A stretch of 64,000 nt of DNA. Source: Paraburkholderia youngii. Its GTDB lineage: Bacteria > Pseudomonadota > Gammaproteobacteria > Burkholderiales > Burkholderiaceae. Each line of letters begins with the position of its first letter. The first letter of the stretch is position 1. A program made the position numbers and the translations under genes. This document shows positions 45,286-54,615 of the stretch, piece by piece. The stretch covers positions 620,001 to 684,000 of the forward strand of contig NZ_JAALDK010000001.1 in assembly GCF_013366925.1 (NCBI RefSeq), in the 5' to 3' direction. The notes beneath the pieces were generated by a model. That model saw only the letters and a list, made by a program, of their open reading frames with translations. It had not been told where the DNA came from and did no database searches.

Positions 45286-46335
45286 ATGACGCAATTCGAT
45301 TACGCAGCAGCAATCGCCGCAGCAGCAGAAACCGAGCACGACATGAACGAGGCGCAGTCCGGTGGTGGCGATTACGCACCGCCTGCGGCTGGTAAGGCTG
45401 GCTTGCGCTTCGTGGCCTACATCGAGATCGGCAAGCAGGAGGGCACGTTCAAGGGCGCTGTGAAGGTGAGCGACAAGGCGTTCCTCGTGTTCGAGCTGCA
45501 TGGCCCGAAGTGGCCGCTCAATGACAACGGCGAGCCGCAGCGTATCACCGTCGAGCTGAACAAGTCGCTGAACGAGAAGGCTGGGTTCTACAAGCTGTTC
45601 AAGACGATGAACTACGAGGGCAAGGCGAAGATCATGGCCCAGCTCCTCGGCAACGACTACATCGGCACCGTCGTCCACCGCACGTACAAGGGCCGGGACG
45701 GCAAGGACCGCACCATCGCTGAGCTGTACGACAAGACGGCGGGCGCGTACACGGTCGAGGCTCCGTTCGTCGAGGACATGGACACTGGCGAGACTCGTCG
45801 CCGCAACGTCCCGCCCGCAATCACGCCGGTCAAGGTGTTCCTGTGGAACAGCCCGAGCAAGGAGATGTGGGACAGCATCTTCATCGACGGCGAGTACCCG
45901 GAGCGCAAGAACGACAAGGGCGAAGTCACCGCCCCGGCGAAGTCGAAGAACAAGTTCCAGCTCGCCATCCGCGCTGCGAAGAACTTCAAGGGCTCGCCTA
46001 TCGAAGCTCTGCTCGACGGCATCGACGACGAGGCGCTGAACAGCGTGGGAAAGACACCGGAGCAGGCCGTAGCCGAAAAGAAGGCCAGCGCAGCAGCCAA
46101 GGCAAGCTCATCTGCCGGTGCAAGCGAGGAGCAGCAAGCGAGTTCGACGGCAAGTGCTCAAGCTGCCGAACCCGCAGCGAAGCCGAAGCGTTCCGCAAGT
46201 ACCAAGAAGACCTCGCCCGCCGCTACCGAGAAGGCTGCTGAGTCCGCCAAACTGCCCGACCAGAAAACGGCCTCGGCAGGTGCGGACGAATCCGGTGACG
46301 ACGAGCTGGGTGCAGGCGACGATCTGCCGTTCTGA
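45286..46335 (+). CDS. Single-stranded-DNA-binding-like protein
   Basis: 349 residues. The first ~230 form a beta-rich domain. A long Ala/Ser/Lys linker follows, and the protein ends in DDELGAGDDLPF. The acidic tail with terminal Pro-Phe is the hallmark of SSB proteins and recruits replication partners. The position between polymerase and exonuclease fits. No direct sequence match to bacterial SSB was recognised. Confidence 0.72.
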   Translation: MTQFDYAAAIAAAAETEHDMNEAQSGGGDYAPPAAGKAGLRFVAYIEIGKQEGTFKGAVKVSDKAFLVFELHGPKWPLNDNGEPQRITVELNKSLNEKAGFYKLFKTMNYEGKAKIMAQLLGNDYIGTVVHRTYKGRDGKDRTIAELYDKTAGAYTVEAPFVEDMDTGETRRRNVPPAITPVKVFLWNSPSKEMWDSIFIDGEYPERKNDKGEVTAPAKSKNKFQLAIRAAKNFKGSPIEALLDGIDDEALNSVGKTPEQAVAEKKASAAAKASSSAGASEEQQASSTASAQAAEPAAKPKRSASTKKTSPAATEKAAESAKLPDQKTASAGADESGDDELGAGDDLPF

Positions 46336-47282
46336 TGGACTTCTCGGCAGCGATTGAAGCAGAAGCCGCTGCCGTAGCTGCCAAGGAAGCGTCTGACTCG
46401 GTACAGGAGATTGTGCCGGGTCGGACGCTGCACCTCGACGGCGACTACGCCGCGTACTTCTGCGCGGGTGGTAGCGAGACATCACCGGCTACGGCCCGCT
46501 TCATCACAGACCAGCGCATCGAGACAGCGACCCGCATGGCAGGCGCTACACGGTGCGTCATCCACCTGACGCACGCTGCGTCCAACAAGGGCAAGCGATT
46601 CTTCGCTGCCTCCGTCAAGCCCTACCAAGGGCAGCGCCAAGGCCACAAGCCGAAGAACTGGCGCTTCGTCCGTGAGTATCTGGAGCTGGCCCCGTACAAG
46701 CCTTGGGAGCGCCGACTGTGGCGTGACCGTGAGGCCGACGACGGACTCGGGCTCGCTTCGAACTGCCTGTACCCGATGCGCGACACGGTGATCCATACCC
46801 GCGACAAGGACATGCGGATGCTCCCCGGCACTCACCTCACATGGGTCGATTACCTGCTGGTGCATGTGCCCGAGGGCACGTACGAGCTGATCGGCGCGGA
46901 CGGCGAGGTGTACGGGACGAAGTGGTTCTGGCTTCAGATGCTTCAGGGCGATGGCGCTGACCACATACCCGGACTGGAGAAACATGAAGGTAAGGACTGT
47001 GGCCCGGTCACGGCAGCAGAGCTGCTGGCTGGCACGCGAAGCAATGCGGACGCGTATGGCGTCGTATCTGCGGCGTATCGCGGCACTTACGGAGACGAAT
47101 GGGCTGACCGCTTCTGTGAGCAGGCTGCGCTTCTCTGGATCAGACGCACGGCGGATGCGCCAGTACACGAGTTTCTCACATGCGTACCGCAAGGCAGTGA
47201 CCTACGCGCTGCTGTACGGCGACTCCATGATCGCATTCAAGTAAAGGAGGAAATCGCCCATGAGGCGTCTCAGCAAGACTGA
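46335..47282 (+). CDS. 5'-3' exonuclease, FEN-like (T7 gp6-like)
   Basis: 315 residues. Metal-binding acids occur in LHLDGDY, READDGLG, HTRDKDMRMLPG and GDGADHIPGL, in the order of the FEN/T7 gp6 family. In T7 this enzyme removes primers and degrades host DNA. Start overlaps the SSB-like stop by one base. Confidence 0.9.
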   Translation: MDFSAAIEAEAAAVAAKEASDSVQEIVPGRTLHLDGDYAAYFCAGGSETSPATARFITDQRIETATRMAGATRCVIHLTHAASNKGKRFFAASVKPYQGQRQGHKPKNWRFVREYLELAPYKPWERRLWRDREADDGLGLASNCLYPMRDTVIHTRDKDMRMLPGTHLTWVDYLLVHVPEGTYELIGADGEVYGTKWFWLQMLQGDGADHIPGLEKHEGKDCGPVTAAELLAGTRSNADAYGVVSAAYRGTYGDEWADRFCEQAALLWIRRTADAPVHEFLTCVPQGSDLRAAVRRLHDRIQVKEEIAHEASQQD

Positions 47283-47640
47283 GCTGACTGGCTACCGCAA
47301 GCGGTGGCAACGAGAGAACCCTACCTGTCCTCTGTGCAAGCGCACGATGGACGAAGACACGGTGGTTGACCACGACCACAAGACCGGCGAGTGCCGCGCT
47401 GTGGTGTGCCGCTGGTGCAACGCAGTTCTCGGCAAGATCGAGAATTGGGCAGGGCGCATCGGGCAGGGCATCGACCCGATTGCGTTCCTATCCGCGACTG
47501 CCGAGTACCTCGGCGTGGACGGCCCGCGCCGTGGCGTGATCTACCCATCCCACAAGACCGAGGACGAGAAGCGCCTCGCCCGCAACAAGAAGGCACGGTT
47601 GACCCGTGCGAAGGCCAAGCGTGCGGCTGCTGAAACTTGA
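47260..47640 (+). CDS. Recombination endonuclease VII
   Basis: 126 residues. Zinc pairs CPLC (about 23-26) and CRWC (about 50-53) flank the His-Asp core VVDHDHKTGECRAVVC, as in the endonuclease VII family. It resolves branched DNA before packaging and replaces T7 gp3. GGAGG precedes ATG 47260. Overlaps the exonuclease gene. Confidence 0.92.
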   Translation: MRRLSKTELTGYRKRWQRENPTCPLCKRTMDEDTVVDHDHKTGECRAVVCRWCNAVLGKIENWAGRIGQGIDPIAFLSATAEYLGVDGPRRGVIYPSHKTEDEKRLARNKKARLTRAKAKRAAAET

Positions 47641-47920
47641 GATCGCGAAGCGCCACGAGCAGGTTGTGCCCGGTCATTACGAGCCAGAAGGTGCCCGACC
47701 ATTCGAGCAGCATTGGGTCCGCGAGTACACGAAGGTCTGGTACGAGTCGAGCATCCAAGTAGTCGTCAGCGGCTACACCGTCATGGCGAACGTGCAGCAC
47801 GACCAGTTCGAGGCTGAGTTCGGCCCGCTTAAAGAACCCCGCTACCAAGACATGATCGCGCATCGCTTGCGCCGCATGGTCATGGCCGAGATCGAGAAAC
47901 ACATCTTTGAAGGAGCTTAA
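47606..47920 (+). CDS. Phage protein, unknown (104 aa)
   Basis: GTG start at 47606 (or 47621) inside the preceding gene. Acidic and aromatic (EQHWVREYTKVWYESS) with a basic end. No function recognised. Directly followed by the phosphoesterase. Confidence 0.65.
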   Translation: MRRPSVRLLKLEIAKRHEQVVPGHYEPEGARPFEQHWVREYTKVWYESSIQVVVSGYTVMANVQHDQFEAEFGPLKEPRYQDMIAHRLRRMVMAEIEKHIFEGA

Positions 47921-49120
47921 TTGAGAACTTCACGCAACGCATTCACCGACAAGGACATTCAGGACGCCTATGCAGAAGCAGCGGGCCGTATGGCCAAGAC
48001 CGCATCCATCCTCACTGATCTCGGTCGCGGGGCAGTCAGCCCGCAGCTCGCACGGTATTGGGTCAGCAAGCTCGACAGCACGGAGCTACCGGTCGAGCAG
48101 GACCGCATCAAGGAGCTGGCGTCACTCCGCAATACCCGCACGGAGAATAACCGCCTACGCCGCGCACTGGATGCGTCGCTGGCTCAGCTCGGTGATACGC
48201 AGGCTTTCCTCGATGGTGTCGCGGATGCAGTCCGCACGCTGAACAAGACGCGTCGCCAAGTCACGAAGCCGGTCAAGTTCAACCCGGCAGGCACGCCGCT
48301 CACTGTCGAGGTGCTGGTGAGTGATCTCCAGATCGGCAAGCTCAGCGGCACGTACAACAGCGACATCGCCATGAAGCGCCTGAAGGCATTCGGTGAGGCG
48401 CTGGTGTTCCAGATCAGGCAGAAGATCGCAGCGGGCTACAACGTCGAGCGAATCATCCTCGCCATCATCGGAGACATCATTGAGAGCGACAAGAAGCACG
48501 ACAACTCAGCTCGCGCCACTGACACGGGCACTGCTCAACAGATTCACGATGCAACAGTCGGCATCTTCCGCTACGTCATTGAGCCGCTGGCAGCGCTGGG
48601 TATCCGAGTCGATGTGCCTTGCGTCACCGGGAACCACGATTGGGATGGTCACGGCATCACGATGTTCAGGCCGGGCCGGGAGCAACTGAGCTACCCGCTG
48701 TACAAGGCGCTGGAGCTGCTGTGTCAGACGGCGGGCTACAAGCACGTGACCTTCGACGTGGTGGACTCCGTGTTCGCCACGGTCGAGGTGTACGGGCAGA
48801 CCGTCCTGTACGAGCACGGCGTAGGCGTCGCAGTGACCGAGGCGTCGATGAAGGCGCACAAGATCAAGCGCAGCGAGCAGCAGGGCAAGTACATCACGTT
48901 CTTCCGCATGGGCGACAAGCACAACGTCTGCTCGTTCAACAGCGGGCAGTACGTGGTCAACGGTGCCTTCTTCGGCAGCGACAACGAGGGCATCGAGTTC
49001 AGCTCCATCGCTGGCTTCTCGTCGGTCCCTGCGCAGTGGATGGGCTTCCACACGCCGCGTGACGACTCACGCTTCACGCTGTACGACACCTTCACGATCC
49101 AACTCGGACACATCAACTAA
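47921..49120 (+). CDS. Metallophosphoesterase
   Basis: 399 residues from a TTG after AAGGAGCTTAA. Calcineurin-like metal motifs appear in order: SDLQIGK, GDIIESD, TGNHDWDG and a late GDKHN. An N-terminal helical segment of about 130 residues precedes them. Common in phiKMV-type phages. The substrate could be DNA ends or nucleotides. Confidence 0.85.
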   Translation: MRTSRNAFTDKDIQDAYAEAAGRMAKTASILTDLGRGAVSPQLARYWVSKLDSTELPVEQDRIKELASLRNTRTENNRLRRALDASLAQLGDTQAFLDGVADAVRTLNKTRRQVTKPVKFNPAGTPLTVEVLVSDLQIGKLSGTYNSDIAMKRLKAFGEALVFQIRQKIAAGYNVERIILAIIGDIIESDKKHDNSARATDTGTAQQIHDATVGIFRYVIEPLAALGIRVDVPCVTGNHDWDGHGITMFRPGREQLSYPLYKALELLCQTAGYKHVTFDVVDSVFATVEVYGQTVLYEHGVGVAVTEASMKAHKIKRSEQQGKYITFFRMGDKHNVCSFNSGQYVVNGAFFGSDNEGIEFSSIAGFSSVPAQWMGFHTPRDDSRFTLYDTFTIQLGHIN

Positions 49121-49353
49121 TGAGCACAAAGCGCGGCCTGCTCCTCCTCGCGGAGGAGTGTGGCGAGGTAACGAAGGAAGCGATTCGCTTCGCACTCCGT
49201 AAGACAAGGAAGCGCGGACGCCTCACCGATGAGGCCGCGCAAGTAGCTGCTCTGATCGACGCACTCATCGACGACGGCGCAATCGACAAAGAACGCTTTC
49301 TCGCTGCCTATCGCGGCGAGCTTCAACGGTACAAGGAGATCATCAATGGCTAA
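49120..49353 (+). CDS. MazG-like protein (77 aa)
   Basis: Short helical protein with LLAEECGEVTKEAIR and DEAAQVAALIDALI. This recalls the EExxE and later acidic motif of MazG nucleotide pyrophosphohydrolases. Overlaps both neighbours. Activity is inferred from the motif only. Confidence 0.65.
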   Translation: MSTKRGLLLLAEECGEVTKEAIRFALRKTRKRGRLTDEAAQVAALIDALIDDGAIDKERFLAAYRGELQRYKEIING

Positions 49354-50053
49354 GGTTATCGGCATCATGGGGCTGGCTGGCGCTGGCAAAGACACAGCAG
49401 CTCAGATGCTTCAGCGTGGGCTCGTCGCAGCCGGTGCTAAGCACGTCGTCATCGGCGGATTCGCGGACTACCTCCGCAACATCAGCAAGGCCGTGGGCCT
49501 CGACCCGTTCAACCGCCAGCTCAAGGAAGTGCCGCACATCATCGGCGACTTCCAAGACCGCGTGTGGGCAGCTACCGAGGAAGCCTTCTGTCGCCTGCTC
49601 AACGAGCGCGACCGCAGCGCGCTGTGGGCCTACCTGTTCGACGACCTCGACGCTCGCTTCCTGCGTGATGCCGACGCCACCTACCCGTACTACGAGATCA
49701 GCCCGCGCCAGTTCATGCAGGCACTCGGCACGGCGGGCCGCAAGATTCGCGACACGTTCTGGATAGAGCTGGCGCAGCGCAAGTGGGCAACGCTCCCCGG
49801 CGTCGTGCTCGTCACGGACTGCCGCTTCGAGAACGAAGCAGCCATCGCAGACCAAATCATCCTCGTCCGCCGACCGGACGCCCCGCCTGTCGCTGAGCAC
49901 GTCAGCGAGCAGTTCTGCGCGGCGCTGACCGAAGGCGCAGTGACGATCCCCGGCATGGAAGTGATCGACAACGACGGCTCGCTCGACGACCTCGAACTGG
50001 AAGTCTGCACCGTCGCGACCTCGTACGCCGTTCTTTTTGCATCCGCATTCTAA
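49346..50053 (+). CDS. Deoxynucleoside monophosphate kinase
   Basis: 235 residues with P-loop GLAGAGKDT (about 9-17), FADYLRNI, and LVTDCRFENEA in the place of the dNMP-kinase Walker B/Arg region. It makes dNDPs from breakdown products for phage DNA synthesis. Starts within the MazG-like gene. Confidence 0.87.
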   Translation: MAKVIGIMGLAGAGKDTAAQMLQRGLVAAGAKHVVIGGFADYLRNISKAVGLDPFNRQLKEVPHIIGDFQDRVWAATEEAFCRLLNERDRSALWAYLFDDLDARFLRDADATYPYYEISPRQFMQALGTAGRKIRDTFWIELAQRKWATLPGVVLVTDCRFENEAAIADQIILVRRPDAPPVAEHVSEQFCAALTEGAVTIPGMEVIDNDGSLDDLELEVCTVATSYAVLFASAF

Positions 50054-50066
50054 GGAGTCCTACCGT

Positions 50067-50990
50067 ATGGCACGTTACCTCGTTCACAAAGCAGTCGAGT
50101 TCAGCTCCCTCTCCGCAGCCTGCAAGAAGCGCATCGGCGCACAGTCGATCAGCGACCTCGCTGGCAAGTACGACCTCCAGTACAAGTACGACGGCTGCAA
50201 TACCATCGTCAAGCTGCTGAACCTCCAGCACTTCGAGATTTACAGCCGCACTGGCGAGCGCGTGAAGTCGATGGATCACGTGGGCCTGCGCCTGCTGAAC
50301 CTGTTCCGCTCGGCGCTGCAACGCGGTCATCAGTTCGCTGTGCTCGGTGAAGCGTGGGCGCGAGGCGTGCCGCAACGCCGTGCGTCGGGCTGGTTCCGCA
50401 AGCACGAGCCGGTGCCGCAGCTCCAGCTCGCTGTGTTCGATCTGATCGACTTGGGCGACTTCGAGGCTGGCGTGAGCCTGCATCCGTTCGAGCGCCGGTA
50501 CGAGACGCTGAGCGTTCACACCCGTGGCTTCAACGAGAGCGACACGGTGTTCCTGTGCCCGCTGTTCCACGCCGGAACGTACGGCGATCCGATGGAAGTG
50601 GCGGACAAGCTGTGCGCCGAGGGCGACAAGCGCGCATTCGACGGCGCGATCCTCCGCGATCCGAAGGCAGTGTGGAAGGCTGGCTCGGGCGCTGACGGCG
50701 CGATCATCAAGGCCAAGCCGCGCCTCACGTTCGATCTGAAGATCGTCGGCGTCGAGGAAGGCGAGGGCAAGTACAAGGGCACCACGGGCAAGGTAGTCCT
50801 CCAGTTCGCAGATGGCACCGAGGTGAAGGCCGCAGGCGGCACGGACTTGGAGCGCCGCGATATGTGGGACAACACGGCGCAGTACGCAGGCCGCATCGGT
50901 GAGGTGGCGTGCTTGGAGCGCCTGCCGTCCGGTGAGCTGCGTGAGCCGGTATTCAAGGGTGTTCGCCACGACAAGGTGGACGCGGACTGA
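50067..50990 (+). CDS. ATP-dependent DNA ligase
   Basis: 307 residues. Adenylation motif KYDG puts the nucleophile at Lys40. Other blocks are FAVLGEAWA, FDGAILRD and IIKAKPRLTFDLKIV. The C-terminal OB domain contains VGVEEGEGKYKG. ATG 50067 follows AAGGAGTCC. Joins Okazaki fragments during phage replication. Confidence 0.92.
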   Translation: MARYLVHKAVEFSSLSAACKKRIGAQSISDLAGKYDLQYKYDGCNTIVKLLNLQHFEIYSRTGERVKSMDHVGLRLLNLFRSALQRGHQFAVLGEAWARGVPQRRASGWFRKHEPVPQLQLAVFDLIDLGDFEAGVSLHPFERRYETLSVHTRGFNESDTVFLCPLFHAGTYGDPMEVADKLCAEGDKRAFDGAILRDPKAVWKAGSGADGAIIKAKPRLTFDLKIVGVEEGEGKYKGTTGKVVLQFADGTEVKAAGGTDLERRDMWDNTAQYAGRIGEVACLERLPSGELREPVFKGVRHDKVDAD

Positions 50991-53446
50991 TGACGGTGCC
51001 GCGTACGCAGGCAGAACTTGAGCGTGAGACTCGTGCAGCAGGTATCGAGCGCGCAACCCGCATGATGGAGAAGCGCGAGCAGGAAGGCCACGCCGACACG
51101 AACCCGTACGCGGCAGCAGTGTATCGGCGCTGGCTCCTCCCGCTGGCGAATGTGATTGAAGCAGAGGTGGCAAGCACGGGCAAGGCGGGCCGCAGGGCGG
51201 CTCACGTGGCCCTGCTCAAGCCGCTGGACCCGAAGGCCGTGGCGCACATCGCAGTGCGCTCTGTGCTGGTGTCGGTGATGCAGGACACGGGCGATGTGCG
51301 TACCGCAGCGCGGCTGCTCGGGCGGCATGTGTACGGCGAGCTGGTGCTGGCAACGTTCGAGCATGACCAGCCGGAAATCTATTGGGCGCTGATGCGGAAC
51401 CTCGCAGCGAACAAGTCCACGGCAGCAACGCACCGCGTCAACGTGATCCGCAACGCCGCGAACAGCCACGAGGTAGAGCTGCCGCAGTGGCTCCCGAGCG
51501 ACCGTGAGCAGGTAGGGCTGTGGCTCATCGAGCAGCTACGCCTCCTCGGGCTCGTGGACGTGACGAAGATGACCCGTAAGACGATGGGCGGCAAGATCAG
51601 CACGGACATGCACATGATGCTCACCGAGGCTGCTATGTCCGTCGTCACGAACATCCGCGAGACGGTAGCTCAGACGATGCCGTACACGCTGCCATTCATC
51701 GAGCAGCCGAAGGACTGGACCGCGATGTTCGACGGCGGCTACCACACGCCAGAGATGCGCAGGCTGATGCCGAGCTACGTGAACCTCGTGCGCAGCAAGC
51801 GCTCCCTCGCTGAGATGGCAGGGCTGGACATGCCGAACGTCCGCGAGGCCATCAACCATCTCCAAGCCGTGAAGTGGCGAGTCAACACCCGTGTGCTGGA
51901 TGCGGTGCGCGACTGCGCCCGCCACGGCATAGACATGGACGAGATCATCTCGCAGGCAGAGCTGCCGCGACCGCCTCGCCCCGAGTGGCTGACGGACGAC
52001 ATGAAGAAGGAGGAGATGACCGGCGACGAGCTGGTGGAGTTCTCGAACTGGAAGCGTGCGATGGCTGCGTGGCACACGGAGCGCAAGCTGCGCGGTACGA
52101 AGTGGGGACGCTTCTACATGGCGACCCGCATGGCCGACAAGTTCAAGGACTACCCGGTCATCTACTTCCTGTACCAAGCGGACTTCCGAGGCCGTCTGTA
52201 TGCGCAGACCACCGGCATCTCACCGCAGGGTAGCGACATGCAGAAGTCGCTGCTCGAATTCGCAGAAGGCAAGCGGCTCGATACTCCTGAAGCCGTGCGC
52301 TGGTTCAAGATCGCAGGAGCTAATCGTTACGGTATCGACAAGGTTCCTTTCGAAGACCGCATTGCATGGGTACATAAGAATGAGCAATTCATCATCCAGT
52401 TCGCCAACGATCCTGTCAGCCACCGTGGCTGGCAAGAAGCTGACTCACCTCTCCAATTTCTTGCGTGGTGCTTCGAGTACGCCGCATGGAGATCAAGCCC
52501 TGCTGATTTCGAAAGTCGAATCGCAGTTGGGCTCGACGGTAGTTGCAATGGCCTTCAGCACTTCTCGGCAATGCTGCGAGATTCTGTTGGAGGACGGGCA
52601 GTTAATCTCACTACCAGCGACCGACCTAACGACATCTACCAGCGCGTAGCTGATGTCGTAGCCGCCAAACTGTCCGACCCAAATTTGGAGTTCCGACGCG
52701 AGAGCGATTCTGTTCTCAGGGATAAGTGGCTGGCCCACGGCATGAACCGCAGCATCGTGAAGCGCTCTGTCATGACGCTGCCCTACGGCTCTACTCGATT
52801 CTCGTGCGCTGAGTTCATCGTCGAGGACTATCTCAAGCATGGGAAGGCTACTGAGTTCGAGACGACTGAGTATCGCTATGCTGCTGAGTTCCTGTCCCAT
52901 CTCGTGTGGGATGCCATTGGTGAGGTAGTCATTGCGGCTGCTGCTGCTATGTCGTGGCTTCAGCGTGCTGCTGGGCTTCTCATCAAGCGCGGCGGGCAAC
53001 AGATCGGATGGACGACTCCTTCAGGTTTCGTGGTCGAGCAGTCGTACAACGAGATCGACATTGTGCGCGTCAACACGAAGCTGTTGGGCCACACGATCAT
53101 CAAGGTGTTCGGCGGGATGACGGATACGCCGAGCGCAAGCAAGCACAAGAATGGCATCGCGCCTAATTTCGTACACAGCCTTGACGCTTCTCATTTGACC
53201 CTGACTGTTCAGGAGTGCAAAGGGCTTGGCATCAATTCGCTGGCAATGATCCACGACGATTATGGCACTCACGCAGCCGATACCCAAAAGCTGTATGAGG
53301 CCATTCGCCGTACTTTCGTGAGGATGTATGAAGACAATGATCCGCTCGCGACTTTCCGCGATCAGTTCGAAGACCTTCCGGCTTTGCCGAGCCGTGGTGA
53401 TCTCAACTTGGCTGACGTTCTCAAAAGCCAATTCTTCTTCGCATGA
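50990..53446 (+). CDS. Single-subunit phage RNA polymerase (T7-like)
   Basis: 818 residues. The palm Asp516 lies in VGLDGSCNGLQHF. Fingers Lys591 and Tyr599 lie in VKRSVMTLPYGS. Asp756 lies in MIHDDYG. The C-terminus ends FFFA, like the T7 FAFA foot. It should transcribe the virion genes from the repeated 20-bp motif. Its place just before the virion genes, not at the left end, is the phiKMV-type order. Codon use becomes clearly more A/T-ending from about 52,240. Confidence 0.96.
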   Translation: MTVPRTQAELERETRAAGIERATRMMEKREQEGHADTNPYAAAVYRRWLLPLANVIEAEVASTGKAGRRAAHVALLKPLDPKAVAHIAVRSVLVSVMQDTGDVRTAARLLGRHVYGELVLATFEHDQPEIYWALMRNLAANKSTAATHRVNVIRNAANSHEVELPQWLPSDREQVGLWLIEQLRLLGLVDVTKMTRKTMGGKISTDMHMMLTEAAMSVVTNIRETVAQTMPYTLPFIEQPKDWTAMFDGGYHTPEMRRLMPSYVNLVRSKRSLAEMAGLDMPNVREAINHLQAVKWRVNTRVLDAVRDCARHGIDMDEIISQAELPRPPRPEWLTDDMKKEEMTGDELVEFSNWKRAMAAWHTERKLRGTKWGRFYMATRMADKFKDYPVIYFLYQADFRGRLYAQTTGISPQGSDMQKSLLEFAEGKRLDTPEAVRWFKIAGANRYGIDKVPFEDRIAWVHKNEQFIIQFANDPVSHRGWQEADSPLQFLAWCFEYAAWRSSPADFESRIAVGLDGSCNGLQHFSAMLRDSVGGRAVNLTTSDRPNDIYQRVADVVAAKLSDPNLEFRRESDSVLRDKWLAHGMNRSIVKRSVMTLPYGSTRFSCAEFIVEDYLKHGKATEFETTEYRYAAEFLSHLVWDAIGEVVIAAAAAMSWLQRAAGLLIKRGGQQIGWTTPSGFVVEQSYNEIDIVRVNTKLLGHTIIKVFGGMTDTPSASKHKNGIAPNFVHSLDASHLTLTVQECKGLGINSLAMIHDDYGTHAADTQKLYEAIRRTFVRMYEDNDPLATFRDQFEDLPALPSRGDLNLADVLKSQFFFA

Positions 53447-53451
53447 TTTAT

Positions 53452-53473
53452 GTCTGTCAGAGGGACATGAATT
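53452..53473 (-). promoter_or_regulatory. Phage promoter motif, inverted copy B
   Basis: On the minus strand it reads TTCATGTCCCTCTGACAGAC, one mismatch in the core from the other copies. It starts five bases after the RNA polymerase stop and would drive antisense RNA over that gene. It can pair with copy C. Confidence 0.55.
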
Positions 53474-53494
53474 CGGAAACCAGCCCGAAGATCA

Positions 53495-53523
53495 ATTTCA
53501 TGATCCTCTGACAGACGCACAAC
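53495..53523 (+). promoter_or_regulatory. Phage promoter motif, copy C
   Basis: TCATGATCCTCTGACAGAC followed by GCACAAC, then a ribosome-binding site and the next gene. It stands at the head of the virion-gene block. Confidence 0.68.
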
Positions 53524-53534
53524 AGGAGCCTGAT

Positions 53535-53702
53535 TTGGAAAAGGTGATTTACCGCCTCGACGCGGAAGTGCTGAAGCGGCTGGAGGAACAGCTCCCGAAG
53601 CCGCTCGTGAACTCAACAACCACGGAGCTGATGGCCGGGTACGCCTTGGGCGTGCAGGCTGTCCTCCAGAAGCTCCGCGAAGGCTACACCGTTGGCCGCT
53701 AA
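53535..53702 (+). CDS. Small phage protein, unknown (55 aa)
   Basis: TTG start after CAGGAGCCTGAT. Helical (EKVIYRLDAEVLKRLEEQL). First gene after promoter C. Unknown. Confidence 0.6.
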   Translation: MEKVIYRLDAEVLKRLEEQLPKPLVNSTTTELMAGYALGVQAVLQKLREGYTVGR

Positions 53703-54138
53703 GTGGAGCACTGACTGGACCGCTGCCGACAAGGCGACGATCCGGGCCGCGCTGGACCGCCAATACGCCGGGATGCAATCCCCGGATGCGAAGGCGTGGT
53801 ACGGCACGGTTGACCCCGATCACGTCTACCACGTCATCTGCGAGACGAAGGCATTCGAGTCGATCCTGCTGAACGGATACCTCCTGTGCATGGTGCTCGA
53901 CTACCCGTGGTGGACACGCAGCGTGAAGGTGCTGCACGAGCAGATGCTCCTGAAGGTGGACCCGAACGCATGGAATCTGCGCTCGGTCATCCGCGAGATG
54001 GTGAATCTAGGGCGCATTACCGGCGCGGCTGGCATCGCCAGCGGCACCGCGCTGAGCACGAACGACCGCAGGCTTGCACGTGTGTACGAACGCTTCGGCT
54101 TCCAGACCACGGACCACTCCCTCTATCTGGCGCTGTGA
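53692..54138 (+). CDS. GNAT-like phage protein
   Basis: 148 residues from a TTG overlapping the preceding gene. Contains VYHVICETKAFESILLNGYL and ends ARVYERFGFQTTDHSLYLAL, a layout like the last strands of GNAT acetyltransferases. The CoA loop is not clear, so activity is uncertain. Confidence 0.6.
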   Translation: MAAKWSTDWTAADKATIRAALDRQYAGMQSPDAKAWYGTVDPDHVYHVICETKAFESILLNGYLLCMVLDYPWWTRSVKVLHEQMLLKVDPNAWNLRSVIREMVNLGRITGAAGIASGTALSTNDRRLARVYERFGFQTTDHSLYLAL

Positions 54139-54171
54139 CGCGTATCTCAATCTCAACGAAAGGAGCAAGAC

Positions 54172-54615
54172 ATGGGTAAGGTTGTAAAGAGCGTCGTCGG
54201 CGCTATCAGTAACGTATTCGGTCACGACACGGCAGACGCAACGGGCGTGCAGGCGCAGGCCGACGCGATCAAGCAGGCGGCTGACCAGCAGGCAGCAGCC
54301 ACGGCAGCAGCCGCTCAGCAGCAGAAGGAAGCGGCGGACGCAGCAGCCGCTCAGCAGGCCGCGCAGGCGCAAGCCTCGGCGCAGGCAGCAGCACAGTCGC
54401 AGATGCAGGCGATCAACCAGCAGCAGCTCGCCGCGCAGCAGGCCGCAGCCGCTTCGACCAGCGCGGCGCAGACTGCCAAGGACAACACCGTGACGGTGGA
54501 CACCACGCAGAACTCGGAGGACAGCACCGACCCGAACGCGATCCGGCGTAAGTACTACCAAGGCGGCGGCTCGGCTGCTCCCTCGGCTGGTGGCTCGGGC
54601 ATCTCGCTCACCTAA
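54172..54615 (+). CDS. Ala/Gln-rich phage protein, possible minor virion component
   Basis: 147 residues. A long Ala/Gln/Asp helix (about 25-105) precedes a tail with DPNAIRRKYYQGG. AAGGAGCAAGAC precedes the ATG. It overlaps the portal start by one base, so a structural role is likely but unproven. Confidence 0.65.
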   Translation: MGKVVKSVVGAISNVFGHDTADATGVQAQADAIKQAADQQAAATAAAAQQQKEAADAAAAQQAAQAQASAQAAAQSQMQAINQQQLAAQQAAAASTSAAQTAKDNTVTVDTTQNSEDSTDPNAIRRKYYQGGGSAAPSAGGSGISLT

